Source: Phytophthora sp. 'mugwort' (lineage: Eukaryota; Oomycota; Peronosporomycetes; Peronosporales; Peronosporaceae). Taken from it: DNA of 64,000 nucleotides. The position numbers and the translations under genes were made by a program. The stretch lies in contig JAUCEF010000010.1 in the NCBI GenBank assembly GCA_033558025.1, positions 1,265,001 to 1,329,000 of the forward strand. The letters run 5' to 3'. The first letter of the stretch is position 1; every line of letters starts with the position of its first letter. This document shows, piece after piece, positions 53,703-64,000 of this stretch. A model generated the notes under the pieces. It saw only the letters and a program-made list of their open reading frames with translations. It made no database searches and had not been told where the DNA came from.

Positions 53703-54176
53703 ACTGCTTTTGCCTTTTACGCCTCGCACGCATGCCAGCGCTAGCAGTGCGTATGCTGCGTCGAGGAACCCCACTGCTCGCACACGTCTCCGCGGCCATG
53801 CCACGCTCGCGGGAGATGCAATTTGGTCATGCAGTTGAGGCCCGTCCAGCCGGCGACGAGTGAGATTGGCCGATCACTGTTGTGGACCGAGACGCCCTTG
53901 GCGGACAGGTGTAATTATGTGTGTCGCGGCTGGCGCTGGCATCAACCTGTTCTTATAGGAGCAACGTTGGTGCGAGGCAGCGAAGGAGGAGGTGACGTCG
54001 GAGGCAGGGTCGACCATTGCCTCCAGCAAAGACGAGCGCGGTCGATGATAATGCAGGCGTGTAGTGGGGGTGAAAATGCGAGGTCATAGCGAGCATGCGC
54101 GTAGCGACGAATGGTTTGTCGCGTGTCCGTCAATTTGCTTGCTTTTGTACGTTTTCGTGTGAATCGGTGACATGAA

Positions 54177-54249
54177 GCCCGTCTAGCTCAGTCGGTAGAG
54201 CGCAAGACTCTTAATCTTGTGGTCGTGGGTTCGAGCCCCACGGTGGGCG
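54177..54249 (+). tRNA. tRNA-Lys(CTT), array copy 2
   Basis: Identical in sequence to copy 1. Class B unit, 548 bp to the next copy. Confidence 0.97.
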
Positions 54250-54724
54250 ACTGCTTTTGCCTTTTACGCCTCGCACGCATGCCAGCGCTAGCAGTGCGTA
54301 TGCTGCGTCGAGGAACCCCACTGCTCGCACACGTCTCCGCGGCCATGCCACGCTCGCGGGAGATGCAATTTGGTCATGCAGTTGAGGCCCGTCCAGCCGG
54401 CGACGAGTGAGATTGGCCGATCACTGTTGTGGACCGAGACGCCCTTGGCGGACAGGTGTAATTATGTGTGTCGCGGCTGGCGCTGGCATCAACCTGTTCT
54501 TTATAGGAGCAACGTTGGTGCGAGGCAGCGAAGGAGGAGGTGACGTCGGAGGCAGGGTCGACCATTGCCTCCAGCAAAGACGAGCGCGGTCGATGATAAT
54601 GCAGGCGTGTAGTGGGGGTGAAAATGCGAGGTCATAGCGAGCATGCGCGTAGCGACGAATGGTTTGTCGCGTGTCCGTCAATTTGCTTGCTTTTGTACGT
54701 TTTCGTGTGAATCGGTGACATGAA

Positions 54725-54797
54725 GCCCGTCTAGCTCAGTCGGTAGAGCGCAAGACTCTTAATCTTGTGGTCGTGGGTTCGAGCCCCACGGTGGGCG
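54725..54797 (+). tRNA. tRNA-Lys(CTT), array copy 3
   Basis: Identical tRNA. Class B unit. Confidence 0.97.
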
Positions 54798-55272
54798 ACT
54801 GCTTTTGCCTTTTACGCCTCGCACGCATGCCAGCGCTAGCAGTGCGTATGCTGCGTCGAGGAACCCCACTGCTCGCACACGTCTCCGCGGCCATGCCACG
54901 CTCGCGGGAGATGCAATTTGGTCATGCAGTTGAGGCCCGTCCAGCCGGCGACGAGTGAGATTGGCCGATCACTGTTGTGGACCGAGACGCCCTTGGCGGA
55001 CAGGTGTAATTATGTGTGTCGCGGCTGGCGCTGGCATCAACCTGTTCTTTATAGGAGCAACGTTGGTGCGAGGCAGCGAAGGAGGAGGTGACGTCGGAGG
55101 CAGGGTCGACCATTGCCTCCAGCAAAGACGAGCGCGGTCGATGATAATGCAGGCGTGTAGTGGGGGTGAAAATGCGAGGTCATAGCGAGCATGCGCGTAG
55201 CGACGAATGGTTTGTCGCGTGTCCGTCAATTTGCTTGCTTTTGTACGTTTTCGTGTGAATCGGTGACATGAA

Positions 55273-55345
55273 GCCCGTCTAGCTCAGTCGGTAGAGCGCA
55301 AGACTCTTAATCTTGTGGTCGTGGGTTCGAGCCCCACGGTGGGCG
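55273..55345 (+). tRNA. tRNA-Lys(CTT), array copy 4
   Basis: Identical tRNA. Class B unit, third in a run of three. Confidence 0.97.
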
Positions 55346-55820
55346 ACTGCTTTTGCCTTTTACGCCTCGCACGCATGCCAGCGCTAGCAGTGCGTATGCT
55401 GCGTCGAGGAACCCCACTGCTCGCACACGTCTCCGCGGCCATGCCACGCTCGCGGGAGATGCAATTTGGTCATGCAGTTGAGGCCCGTCCAGCCGGCGAC
55501 GAGTGAGATTGGCCGATCACTGTTGTGGACCGAGACGCCCTTGGCGGACAGGTGTAATTATGTGTGTCGCGGCTGGCGCTGGCATCAACCTGTTCTTTAT
55601 AGGAGCAACGTTGGTGCGAGGCAGCGAAGGAGGAGGTGACGTCGGAGGCAGGGTCGACCATTGCCTCCAGCAAAGACGAGCGCGGTCGATGATAATGCAG
55701 GCGTGTAGTGGGGGTGAAAATGCGAGGTCATAGCGAGCATGCGCGTAGCGACGAATGGTTTGTCGCGTGTCCGTCAATTTGCTTGCTTTTGTACGTTTTC
55801 GTGTGAATCGGTGACATGAA

Positions 55821-55893
55821 GCCCGTCTAGCTCAGTCGGTAGAGCGCAAGACTCTTAATCTTGTGGTCGTGGGTTCGAGCCCCACGGTGGGCG
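55821..55893 (+). tRNA. tRNA-Lys(CTT), array copy 5
   Basis: Identical tRNA. Class C unit (CCAACCGG at 56037 and CATTAACC at about 56131). Confidence 0.97.
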
Positions 55894-56367
55894 ACTGCTT
55901 TTGCCTTTTACGCCTCGCACGCATGCCAGCGCTAGCAGTGCGTATGCTGCGTCGAGGAACCCCACTGCTCGCACACGTCTCCGCGGCCATGCCACGCTCG
56001 CGGGAGATGCAATTTGGTCATGCAGTTGAGGCCCGTCCAACCGGCGACGAGTGAGATTGGCCGATCACTGTTGTGGACCGAGACGCCCTTGGCGGACAGG
56101 TGTAATTATGTGTGTCGCGGCTGGCGCTGGCATTAACCTGTTCTTATAGGAGCAACGTTGGTGCGAGGCAGCGAAGGAGGAGGTGACGTCGGAGGCAGGG
56201 TCGACCATTGCCTCCAGCAAAGACGAGCGCGGTCGATGATAATGCAGGCGTGTAGTGGGGGTGAAAATGCGAGGTCATAGCGAGCATGCGCGTAGCGACG
56301 AATGGTTTGTCGCGTGTCCGTCAATTTGCTTGCTTTTGTACGTTTTCGTGTGAATCGGTGACATGAA

Positions 56368-56440
56368 GCCCGTCTAGCTCAGTCGGTAGAGCGCAAGACT
56401 CTTAATCTTGTGGTCGTGGGTTCGAGCCCCACGGTGGGCG
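56368..56440 (+). tRNA. tRNA-Lys(CTT), array copy 6
   Basis: Identical tRNA. Class D unit (GGTCATGCC at 56532). The 3' flank has a private TTTTGTATG (56881) in place of TTTTGTACG. Confidence 0.97.
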
Positions 56441-56914
56441 ACTGCTTTTGCCTTTTACGCCTCGCACGCATGCCAGCGCTAGCAGTGCGTATGCTGCGTC
56501 GAGGAACCCCACTGCTCGCACACGTCTCCGCGGTCATGCCACGCTCGCGGGAGATGCAATTTGGTCATGCAGTTGAGGCCCGTCCAGCCGGCGACGAGTG
56601 AGATTGGCCGATCACTGTTGTGGACCGAGATGCCCTTGGCGGACAGGTGTAATTATGTGTGTCGCGGCTGGCGCTGGCATCAACCTGTTCTTATAGGAGC
56701 AACGTTGGTGCGAGGCAGCGAAGGAGGAGGTGACGTCGGAGGCAGGGTCGACCATTGCCTCCAGCAAAGACGAGCGCGGTCGATGATAATGCAGGCGTGT
56801 AGTGGGGGTGAAAATGCGAGGTCATAGCGAGCATGCGCGTAGCGACGAATGGTTTGTCGCGTGTCCGTCAATTTGCTTGCTTTTGTATGTTTTCGTGTGA
56901 ATCGGTGACATGAA

Positions 56915-56987
56915 GCCCGTCTAGCTCAGTCGGTAGAGCGCAAGACTCTTAATCTTGTGGTCGTGGGTTCGAGCCCCACGGTGGGCG
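56915..56987 (+). tRNA. tRNA-Lys(CTT), array copy 7
   Basis: Identical tRNA. Class B unit, which starts the second B run. Confidence 0.97.
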
Positions 56988-57462
56988 ACTGCTTTTGCCT
57001 TTTACGCCTCGCACGCATGCCAGCGCTAGCAGTGCGTATGCTGCGTCGAGGAACCCCACTGCTCGCACACGTCTCCGCGGCCATGCCACGCTCGCGGGAG
57101 ATGCAATTTGGTCATGCAGTTGAGGCCCGTCCAGCCGGCGACGAGTGAGATTGGCCGATCACTGTTGTGGACCGAGACGCCCTTGGCGGACAGGTGTAAT
57201 TATGTGTGTCGCGGCTGGCGCTGGCATCAACCTGTTCTTTATAGGAGCAACGTTGGTGCGAGGCAGCGAAGGAGGAGGTGACGTCGGAGGCAGGGTCGAC
57301 CATTGCCTCCAGCAAAGACGAGCGCGGTCGATGATAATGCAGGCGTGTAGTGGGGGTGAAAATGCGAGGTCATAGCGAGCATGCGCGTAGCGACGAATGG
57401 TTTGTCGCGTGTCCGTCAATTTGCTTGCTTTTGTACGTTTTCGTGTGAATCGGTGACATGAA

Positions 57463-57535
57463 GCCCGTCTAGCTCAGTCGGTAGAGCGCAAGACTCTTAA
57501 TCTTGTGGTCGTGGGTTCGAGCCCCACGGTGGGCG
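57463..57535 (+). tRNA. tRNA-Lys(CTT), array copy 8
   Basis: Identical tRNA. Class B unit. Confidence 0.97.
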
Positions 57536-58010
57536 ACTGCTTTTGCCTTTTACGCCTCGCACGCATGCCAGCGCTAGCAGTGCGTATGCTGCGTCGAGGA
57601 ACCCCACTGCTCGCACACGTCTCCGCGGCCATGCCACGCTCGCGGGAGATGCAATTTGGTCATGCAGTTGAGGCCCGTCCAGCCGGCGACGAGTGAGATT
57701 GGCCGATCACTGTTGTGGACCGAGACGCCCTTGGCGGACAGGTGTAATTATGTGTGTCGCGGCTGGCGCTGGCATCAACCTGTTCTTTATAGGAGCAACG
57801 TTGGTGCGAGGCAGCGAAGGAGGAGGTGACGTCGGAGGCAGGGTCGACCATTGCCTCCAGCAAAGACGAGCGCGGTCGATGATAATGCAGGCGTGTAGTG
57901 GGGGTGAAAATGCGAGGTCATAGCGAGCATGCGCGTAGCGACGAATGGTTTGTCGCGTGTCCGTCAATTTGCTTGCTTTTGTACGTTTTCGTGTGAATCG
58001 GTGACATGAA

Positions 58011-58083
58011 GCCCGTCTAGCTCAGTCGGTAGAGCGCAAGACTCTTAATCTTGTGGTCGTGGGTTCGAGCCCCACGGTGGGCG
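58011..58083 (+). tRNA. tRNA-Lys(CTT), array copy 9
   Basis: Identical tRNA. Class B unit with the GGTCACAACGAG variant at 58464, shared only with copy 17. Confidence 0.97.
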
Positions 58084-58558
58084 ACTGCTTTTGCCTTTTA
58101 CGCCTCGCACGCATGCCAGCGCTAGCAGTGCGTATGCTGCGTCGAGGAACCCCACTGCTCGCACACGTCTCCGCGGCCATGCCACGCTCGCGGGAGATGC
58201 AATTTGGTCATGCAGTTGAGGCCCGTCCAGCCGGCGACGAGTGAGATTGGCCGATCACTGTTGTGGACCGAGACGCCCTTGGCGGACAGGTGTAATTATG
58301 TGTGTCGCGGCTGGCGCTGGCATCAACCTGTTCTTTATAGGAGCAACGTTGGTGCGAGGCAGCGAAGGAGGAGGTGACGTCGGAGGCAGGGTCGACCATT
58401 GCCTCCAGCAAAGACGAGCGCGGTCGATGATAATGCAGGCGTGTAGTGGGGGTGAAAATGCGAGGTCACAACGAGCATGCGCGTAGCGACGAATGGTTTG
58501 TCGCGTGTCCGTCAATTTGCTTGCTTTTGTACGTTTTCGTGTGAATCGGTGACATGAA

Positions 58559-58631
58559 GCCCGTCTAGCTCAGTCGGTAGAGCGCAAGACTCTTAATCTT
58601 GTGGTCGTGGGTTCGAGCCCCACGGTGGGCG
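58559..58631 (+). tRNA. tRNA-Lys(CTT), array copy 10
   Basis: Identical tRNA. Class B unit, last of the second B run. Confidence 0.97.
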
Positions 58632-59106
58632 ACTGCTTTTGCCTTTTACGCCTCGCACGCATGCCAGCGCTAGCAGTGCGTATGCTGCGTCGAGGAACCC
58701 CACTGCTCGCACACGTCTCCGCGGCCATGCCACGCTCGCGGGAGATGCAATTTGGTCATGCAGTTGAGGCCCGTCCAGCCGGCGACGAGTGAGATTGGCC
58801 GATCACTGTTGTGGACCGAGACGCCCTTGGCGGACAGGTGTAATTATGTGTGTCGCGGCTGGCGCTGGCATCAACCTGTTCTTTATAGGAGCAACGTTGG
58901 TGCGAGGCAGCGAAGGAGGAGGTGACGTCGGAGGCAGGGTCGACCATTGCCTCCAGCAAAGACGAGCGCGGTCGATGATAATGCAGGCGTGTAGTGGGGG
59001 TGAAAATGCGAGGTCATAGCGAGCATGCGCGTAGCGACGAATGGTTTGTCGCGTGTCCGTCAATTTGCTTGCTTTTGTACGTTTTCGTGTGAATCGGTGA
59101 CATGAA

Positions 59107-59179
59107 GCCCGTCTAGCTCAGTCGGTAGAGCGCAAGACTCTTAATCTTGTGGTCGTGGGTTCGAGCCCCACGGTGGGCG
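59107..59179 (+). tRNA. tRNA-Lys(CTT), array copy 11
   Basis: Identical tRNA. Class C unit. Confidence 0.97.
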
Positions 59180-59653
59180 ACTGCTTTTGCCTTTTACGCC
59201 TCGCACGCATGCCAGCGCTAGCAGTGCGTATGCTGCGTCGAGGAACCCCACTGCTCGCACACGTCTCCGCGGCCATGCCACGCTCGCGGGAGATGCAATT
59301 TGGTCATGCAGTTGAGGCCCGTCCAACCGGCGACGAGTGAGATTGGCCGATCACTGTTGTGGACCGAGACGCCCTTGGCGGACAGGTGTAATTATGTGTG
59401 TCGCGGCTGGCGCTGGCATTAACCTGTTCTTATAGGAGCAACGTTGGTGCGAGGCAGCGAAGGAGGAGGTGACGTCGGAGGCAGGGTCGACCATTGCCTC
59501 CAGCAAAGACGAGCGCGGTCGATGATAATGCAGGCGTGTAGTGGGGGTGAAAATGCGAGGTCATAGCGAGCATGCGCGTAGCGACGAATGGTTTGTCGCG
59601 TGTCCGTCAATTTGCTTGCTTTTGTACGTTTTCGTGTGAATCGGTGACATGAA

Positions 59654-59726
59654 GCCCGTCTAGCTCAGTCGGTAGAGCGCAAGACTCTTAATCTTGTGGT
59701 CGTGGGTTCGAGCCCCACGGTGGGCG
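59654..59726 (+). tRNA. tRNA-Lys(CTT), array copy 12
   Basis: Identical tRNA. Class C unit, directly repeating copy 11. Confidence 0.97.
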
Positions 59727-60200
59727 ACTGCTTTTGCCTTTTACGCCTCGCACGCATGCCAGCGCTAGCAGTGCGTATGCTGCGTCGAGGAACCCCACTG
59801 CTCGCACACGTCTCCGCGGCCATGCCACGCTCGCGGGAGATGCAATTTGGTCATGCAGTTGAGGCCCGTCCAACCGGCGACGAGTGAGATTGGCCGATCA
59901 CTGTTGTGGACCGAGACGCCCTTGGCGGACAGGTGTAATTATGTGTGTCGCGGCTGGCGCTGGCATTAACCTGTTCTTATAGGAGCAACGTTGGTGCGAG
60001 GCAGCGAAGGAGGAGGTGACGTCGGAGGCAGGGTCGACCATTGCCTCCAGCAAAGACGAGCGCGGTCGATGATAATGCAGGCGTGTAGTGGGGGTGAAAA
60101 TGCGAGGTCATAGCGAGCATGCGCGTAGCGACGAATGGTTTGTCGCGTGTCCGTCAATTTGCTTGCTTTTGTACGTTTTCGTGTGAATCGGTGACATGAA

Positions 60201-60273
60201 GCCCGTCTAGCTCAGTCGGTAGAGCGCAAGACTCTTAATCTTGTGGTCGTGGGTTCGAGCCCCACGGTGGGCG
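60201..60273 (+). tRNA. tRNA-Lys(CTT), array copy 13
   Basis: Identical tRNA. Class D unit. Confidence 0.97.
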
Positions 60274-60747
60274 ACTGCTTTTGCCTTTTACGCCTCGCAC
60301 GCATGCCAGCGCTAGCAGTGCGTATGCTGCGTCGAGGAACCCCACTGCTCGCACACGTCTCCGCGGTCATGCCACGCTCGCGGGAGATGCAATTTGGTCA
60401 TGCAGTTGAGGCCCGTCCAGCCGGCGACGAGTGAGATTGGCCGATCACTGTTGTGGACCGAGATGCCCTTGGCGGACAGGTGTAATTATGTGTGTCGCGG
60501 CTGGCGCTGGCATCAACCTGTTCTTATAGGAGCAACGTTGGTGCGAGGCAGCGAAGGAGGAGGTGACGTCGGAGGCAGGGTCGACCATTGCCTCCAGCAA
60601 AGACGAGCGCGGTCGATGATAATGCAGGCGTGTAGTGGGGGTGAAAATGCGAGGTCATAGCGAGCATGCGCGTAGCGACGAATGGTTTGTCGCGTGTCCG
60701 TCAATTTGCTTGCTTTTGTACGTTTTCGTGTGAATCGGTGACATGAA

Positions 60748-60820
60748 GCCCGTCTAGCTCAGTCGGTAGAGCGCAAGACTCTTAATCTTGTGGTCGTGGG
60801 TTCGAGCCCCACGGTGGGCG
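60748..60820 (+). tRNA. tRNA-Lys(CTT), array copy 14
   Basis: Identical tRNA. Class D unit, directly repeating copy 13. Confidence 0.97.
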
Positions 60821-61294
60821 ACTGCTTTTGCCTTTTACGCCTCGCACGCATGCCAGCGCTAGCAGTGCGTATGCTGCGTCGAGGAACCCCACTGCTCGCA
60901 CACGTCTCCGCGGTCATGCCACGCTCGCGGGAGATGCAATTTGGTCATGCAGTTGAGGCCCGTCCAGCCGGCGACGAGTGAGATTGGCCGATCACTGTTG
61001 TGGACCGAGATGCCCTTGGCGGACAGGTGTAATTATGTGTGTCGCGGCTGGCGCTGGCATCAACCTGTTCTTATAGGAGCAACGTTGGTGCGAGGCAGCG
61101 AAGGAGGAGGTGACGTCGGAGGCAGGGTCGACCATTGCCTCCAGCAAAGACGAGCGCGGTCGATGATAATGCAGGCGTGTAGTGGGGGTGAAAATGCGAG
61201 GTCATAGCGAGCATGCGCGTAGCGACGAATGGTTTGTCGCGTGTCCGTCAATTTGCTTGCTTTTGTACGTTTTCGTGTGAATCGGTGACATGAA

Positions 61295-61367
61295 GCCCGT
61301 CTAGCTCAGTCGGTAGAGCGCAAGACTCTTAATCTTGTGGTCGTGGGTTCGAGCCCCACGGTGGGCG
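61295..61367 (+). tRNA. tRNA-Lys(CTT), array copy 15
   Basis: Identical tRNA. Class B unit. Confidence 0.97.
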
Positions 61368-61842
61368 ACTGCTTTTGCCTTTTACGCCTCGCACGCATGC
61401 CAGCGCTAGCAGTGCGTATGCTGCGTCGAGGAACCCCACTGCTCGCACACGTCTCCGCGGCCATGCCACGCTCGCGGGAGATGCAATTTGGTCATGCAGT
61501 TGAGGCCCGTCCAGCCGGCGACGAGTGAGATTGGCCGATCACTGTTGTGGACCGAGACGCCCTTGGCGGACAGGTGTAATTATGTGTGTCGCGGCTGGCG
61601 CTGGCATCAACCTGTTCTTTATAGGAGCAACGTTGGTGCGAGGCAGCGAAGGAGGAGGTGACGTCGGAGGCAGGGTCGACCATTGCCTCCAGCAAAGACG
61701 AGCGCGGTCGATGATAATGCAGGCGTGTAGTGGGGGTGAAAATGCGAGGTCATAGCGAGCATGCGCGTAGCGACGAATGGTTTGTCGCGTGTCCGTCAAT
61801 TTGCTTGCTTTTGTACGTTTTCGTGTGAATCGGTGACATGAA

Positions 61843-61915
61843 GCCCGTCTAGCTCAGTCGGTAGAGCGCAAGACTCTTAATCTTGTGGTCGTGGGTTCGA
61901 GCCCCACGGTGGGCG
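61843..61915 (+). tRNA. tRNA-Lys(CTT), array copy 16
   Basis: Identical tRNA. Class A unit, of the same type as copy 1. Confidence 0.97.
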
Positions 61916-62389
61916 ACTGCTTTTGCCTTTTACGCCTCGCACGCATGCCAGCGCTAGCAGTGCGTATGCTGCGTCGAGGAACCCCACTGCTCGCACACGT
62001 CTCCGCGGCCATGCCACGCTCGCGGGAGATGCAATTTGGTCATGCAGTTGAGGCCCGTCCAGCCGGCGACGAGTGAGATTGGCCGATCACTGTTGTGGAC
62101 CGAGACGCCCTTGGCGGACAGGTGTAATTATGTGTGTCGCGGCTGGCGCTGGCATCAACCTGTTCTTATAGGAGCAACGTTGGTGCGAGGCAGCGAAGGA
62201 GGAGGTGACGTCGGAGGCAGGGTCGACCATTGCCTCCAGCAAAGACGAGCGCGGTCGATGATAATGCAGGCGTGTAGTGGGGGTGAAAATGCGAGGTCAT
62301 AGCGAGCATGCGCGTAGCGACGAATGGTTTGTCGCGTGTCCGTCAATTTGCTTGCTTTTGTACGTTTTCGTGTGAATCGGTGACATGAA

Positions 62390-62462
62390 GCCCGTCTAGC
62401 TCAGTCGGTAGAGCGCAAGACTCTTAATCTTGTGGTCGTGGGTTCGAGCCCCACGGTGGGCG
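62390..62462 (+). tRNA. tRNA-Lys(CTT), array copy 17
   Basis: Identical tRNA. Class A unit with the GGTCACAACGAG variant, and with its second T-run broken (GCCTATTACG at 62472), so only one terminator remains. Confidence 0.97.
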
Positions 62463-62936
62463 ACTGCTTTTGCCTATTACGCCTCGCACGCATGCCAGCG
62501 CTAGCAGTGCGTATGCTGCGTCGAGGAACCCCACTGCTCGCACACGTCTCCGCGGCCATGCCACGCTCGCGGGAGATGCAATTTGGTCATGCAGTTGAGG
62601 CCCGTCCAGCCGGCGACGAGTGAGATTGGCCGATCACTGTTGTGGACCGAGACGCCCTTGGCGGACAGGTGTAATTATGTGTGTCGCGGCTGGCGCTGGC
62701 ATCAACCTGTTCTTATAGGAGCAACGTTGGTGCGAGGCAGCGAAGGAGGAGGTGACGTCGGAGGCAGGGTCGACCATTGCCTCCAGCAAAGACGAGCGCG
62801 GTCGATGATAATGCAGGCGTGTAGTGGGGGTGAAAATGCGAGGTCACAACGAGCATGCGCGTAGCGACGAATGGTTTGTCGCGTGTCCGTCAATTTGCTT
62901 GCTTTTGTACGTTTTCGTGTGAATCGGTGACATGAA

Positions 62937-63009
62937 GCCCGTCTAGCTCAGTCGGTAGAGCGCAAGACTCTTAATCTTGTGGTCGTGGGTTCGAGCCCCA
63001 CGGTGGGCG
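62937..63009 (+). tRNA. tRNA-Lys(CTT), array copy 18
   Basis: Identical tRNA. Class B unit. Confidence 0.97.
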
Positions 63010-63484
63010 ACTGCTTTTGCCTTTTACGCCTCGCACGCATGCCAGCGCTAGCAGTGCGTATGCTGCGTCGAGGAACCCCACTGCTCGCACACGTCTCCGC
63101 GGCCATGCCACGCTCGCGGGAGATGCAATTTGGTCATGCAGTTGAGGCCCGTCCAGCCGGCGACGAGTGAGATTGGCCGATCACTGTTGTGGACCGAGAC
63201 GCCCTTGGCGGACAGGTGTAATTATGTGTGTCGCGGCTGGCGCTGGCATCAACCTGTTCTTTATAGGAGCAACGTTGGTGCGAGGCAGCGAAGGAGGAGG
63301 TGACGTCGGAGGCAGGGTCGACCATTGCCTCCAGCAAAGACGAGCGCGGTCGATGATAATGCAGGCGTGTAGTGGGGGTGAAAATGCGAGGTCATAGCGA
63401 GCATGCGCGTAGCGACGAATGGTTTGTCGCGTGTCCGTCAATTTGCTTGCTTTTGTACGTTTTCGTGTGAATCGGTGACATGAA

Positions 63485-63557
63485 GCCCGTCTAGCTCAGT
63501 CGGTAGAGCGCAAGACTCTTAATCTTGTGGTCGTGGGTTCGAGCCCCACGGTGGGCG
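63485..63557 (+). tRNA. tRNA-Lys(CTT), array copy 19
   Basis: Identical tRNA. Class D unit, whose spacer runs to the window end; the next copy would start about 32 bp beyond. Confidence 0.97.
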
Positions 63558-64000
63558 ACTGCTTTTGCCTTTTACGCCTCGCACGCATGCCAGCGCTAGC
63601 AGTGCGTATGCTGCGTCGAGGAACCCCACTGCTCGCACACGTCTCCGCGGTCATGCCACGCTCGCGGGAGATGCAATTTGGTCATGCAGTTGAGGCCCGT
63701 CCAGCCGGCGACGAGTGAGATTGGCCGATCACTGTTGTGGACCGAGATGCCCTTGGCGGACAGGTGTAATTATGTGTGTCGCGGCTGGCGCTGGCATCAA
63801 CCTGTTCTTATAGGAGCAACGTTGGTGCGAGGCAGCGAAGGAGGAGGTGACGTCGGAGGCAGGGTCGACCATTGCCTCCAGCAAAGACGAGCGCGGTCGA
63901 TGATAATGCAGGCGTGTAGTGGGGGTGAAAATGCGAGGTCATAGCGAGCATGCGCGTAGCGACGAATGGTTTGTCGCGTGTCCGTCAATTTGCTTGCTTT

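Larger units (their letters stand above)
53594..64000 (+). repeat. tandem array of 547/548-bp units, each with one tRNA-Lys(CTT)
   Basis: Nineteen tRNA genes lie in head-to-tail units, all on the plus strand. Homology to the unit starts at GCTTTTGTACG (53594) and continues to the last base, so the array runs beyond the window. Spacers of about 475 bp are nearly identical. The length difference is one T in GTTCTTTATAGG (548) against GTTCTTATAGG (547). Other variants define four classes: A (CATCAACC, 547), B (548), C (GTCCAACC and CATTAACC, 547) and D (GCGGTCATG and GAGATGCCC, 547). The order is A B B B C D B B B B C C D D B A A B D. Copies 9 and 17 share GGTCACAACGAG where the others have GGTCATAGCGAG. 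Confidence 0.97.

Noticed and set aside
53672..64000. Sets of 60-90-codon ORFs repeated in each array unit on both strands
   Set aside because: They overlap tRNA genes and each other on opposite strands, have no domains, and differ between units only because of the shared 547/548-bp change. They are by-products of the repeat.
53594..64000. CRISPR-like look of evenly spaced repeats
   Set aside because: The repeats are 73-nt tRNA genes in a eukaryote with identical spacers, which is the opposite of a CRISPR array.

Overview
The window is nuclear DNA of a eukaryote and reads as an oomycete, most likely Phytophthora or a close relative. The reasons are compact genes with 60-90 bp GT-AG introns, a multi-pass membrane protein with leucine-rich repeats that ends in the WLGC motif typical of a Phytophthora family, an oomycete-like initiator just upstream of two genes, a flagellar (CFAP157-like) protein, and a TE set of copia, pogo, hAT, PIF/Harbinger, Tc1/mariner and LINE relics. 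There are no bacterial-style operons or ribosome binding sites.

Layout. 1-9.6 kb is a nested transposon block: a decayed copia retrotransposon is split by a pogo fragment and by an almost intact pogo element with perfect 25-bp inverted ends, followed by a hAT relic and another pogo copy. 10.3-26.7 kb is a gene island: MCM2 (DNA licensing helicase), KIF-binding protein, a TVP15/COPI-associated membrane protein, a secreted S33-type serine peptidase, a glutathione peroxidase with an acidic tail, a leucine-rich-repeat protein, a RanBP2-zinc-finger/ankyrin protein and a 2-oxoglutarate/Fe(II) oxygenase. 27-29.6 kb is a degraded PIF/Harbinger element with its Myb-like partner gene. 31-33.7 kb is the WLGC membrane protein, which has one apparent frameshift. 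34-43.7 kb is a second TE block (two hAT relics, a Tc1/mariner element with about 57-bp inverted ends, a 5'-truncated LINE). 44.5-49.1 kb holds a GlcNAc-type glycosyltransferase, a small secreted cysteine-rich protein and a CFAP157-like coiled-coil protein. 50-53.6 kb is a hAT relic and undefined sequence.

53.6-64 kb is the most unusual part: 19 identical tRNA-Lys(CTT) genes, each in a near-identical 547/548-bp unit, all in the same orientation and running off the window end. A small set of diagnostic variants falls into classes whose order (A BBB C D BBBB CC DD B AA B D) records unequal exchange or conversion.

The genes are separately transcribed and do not form one pathway. MCM2 has an E2F-type site and an initiator-like element directly upstream of its ATG, which suggests cell-cycle control. 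All functional calls come from reading motifs by eye; no database search was run.
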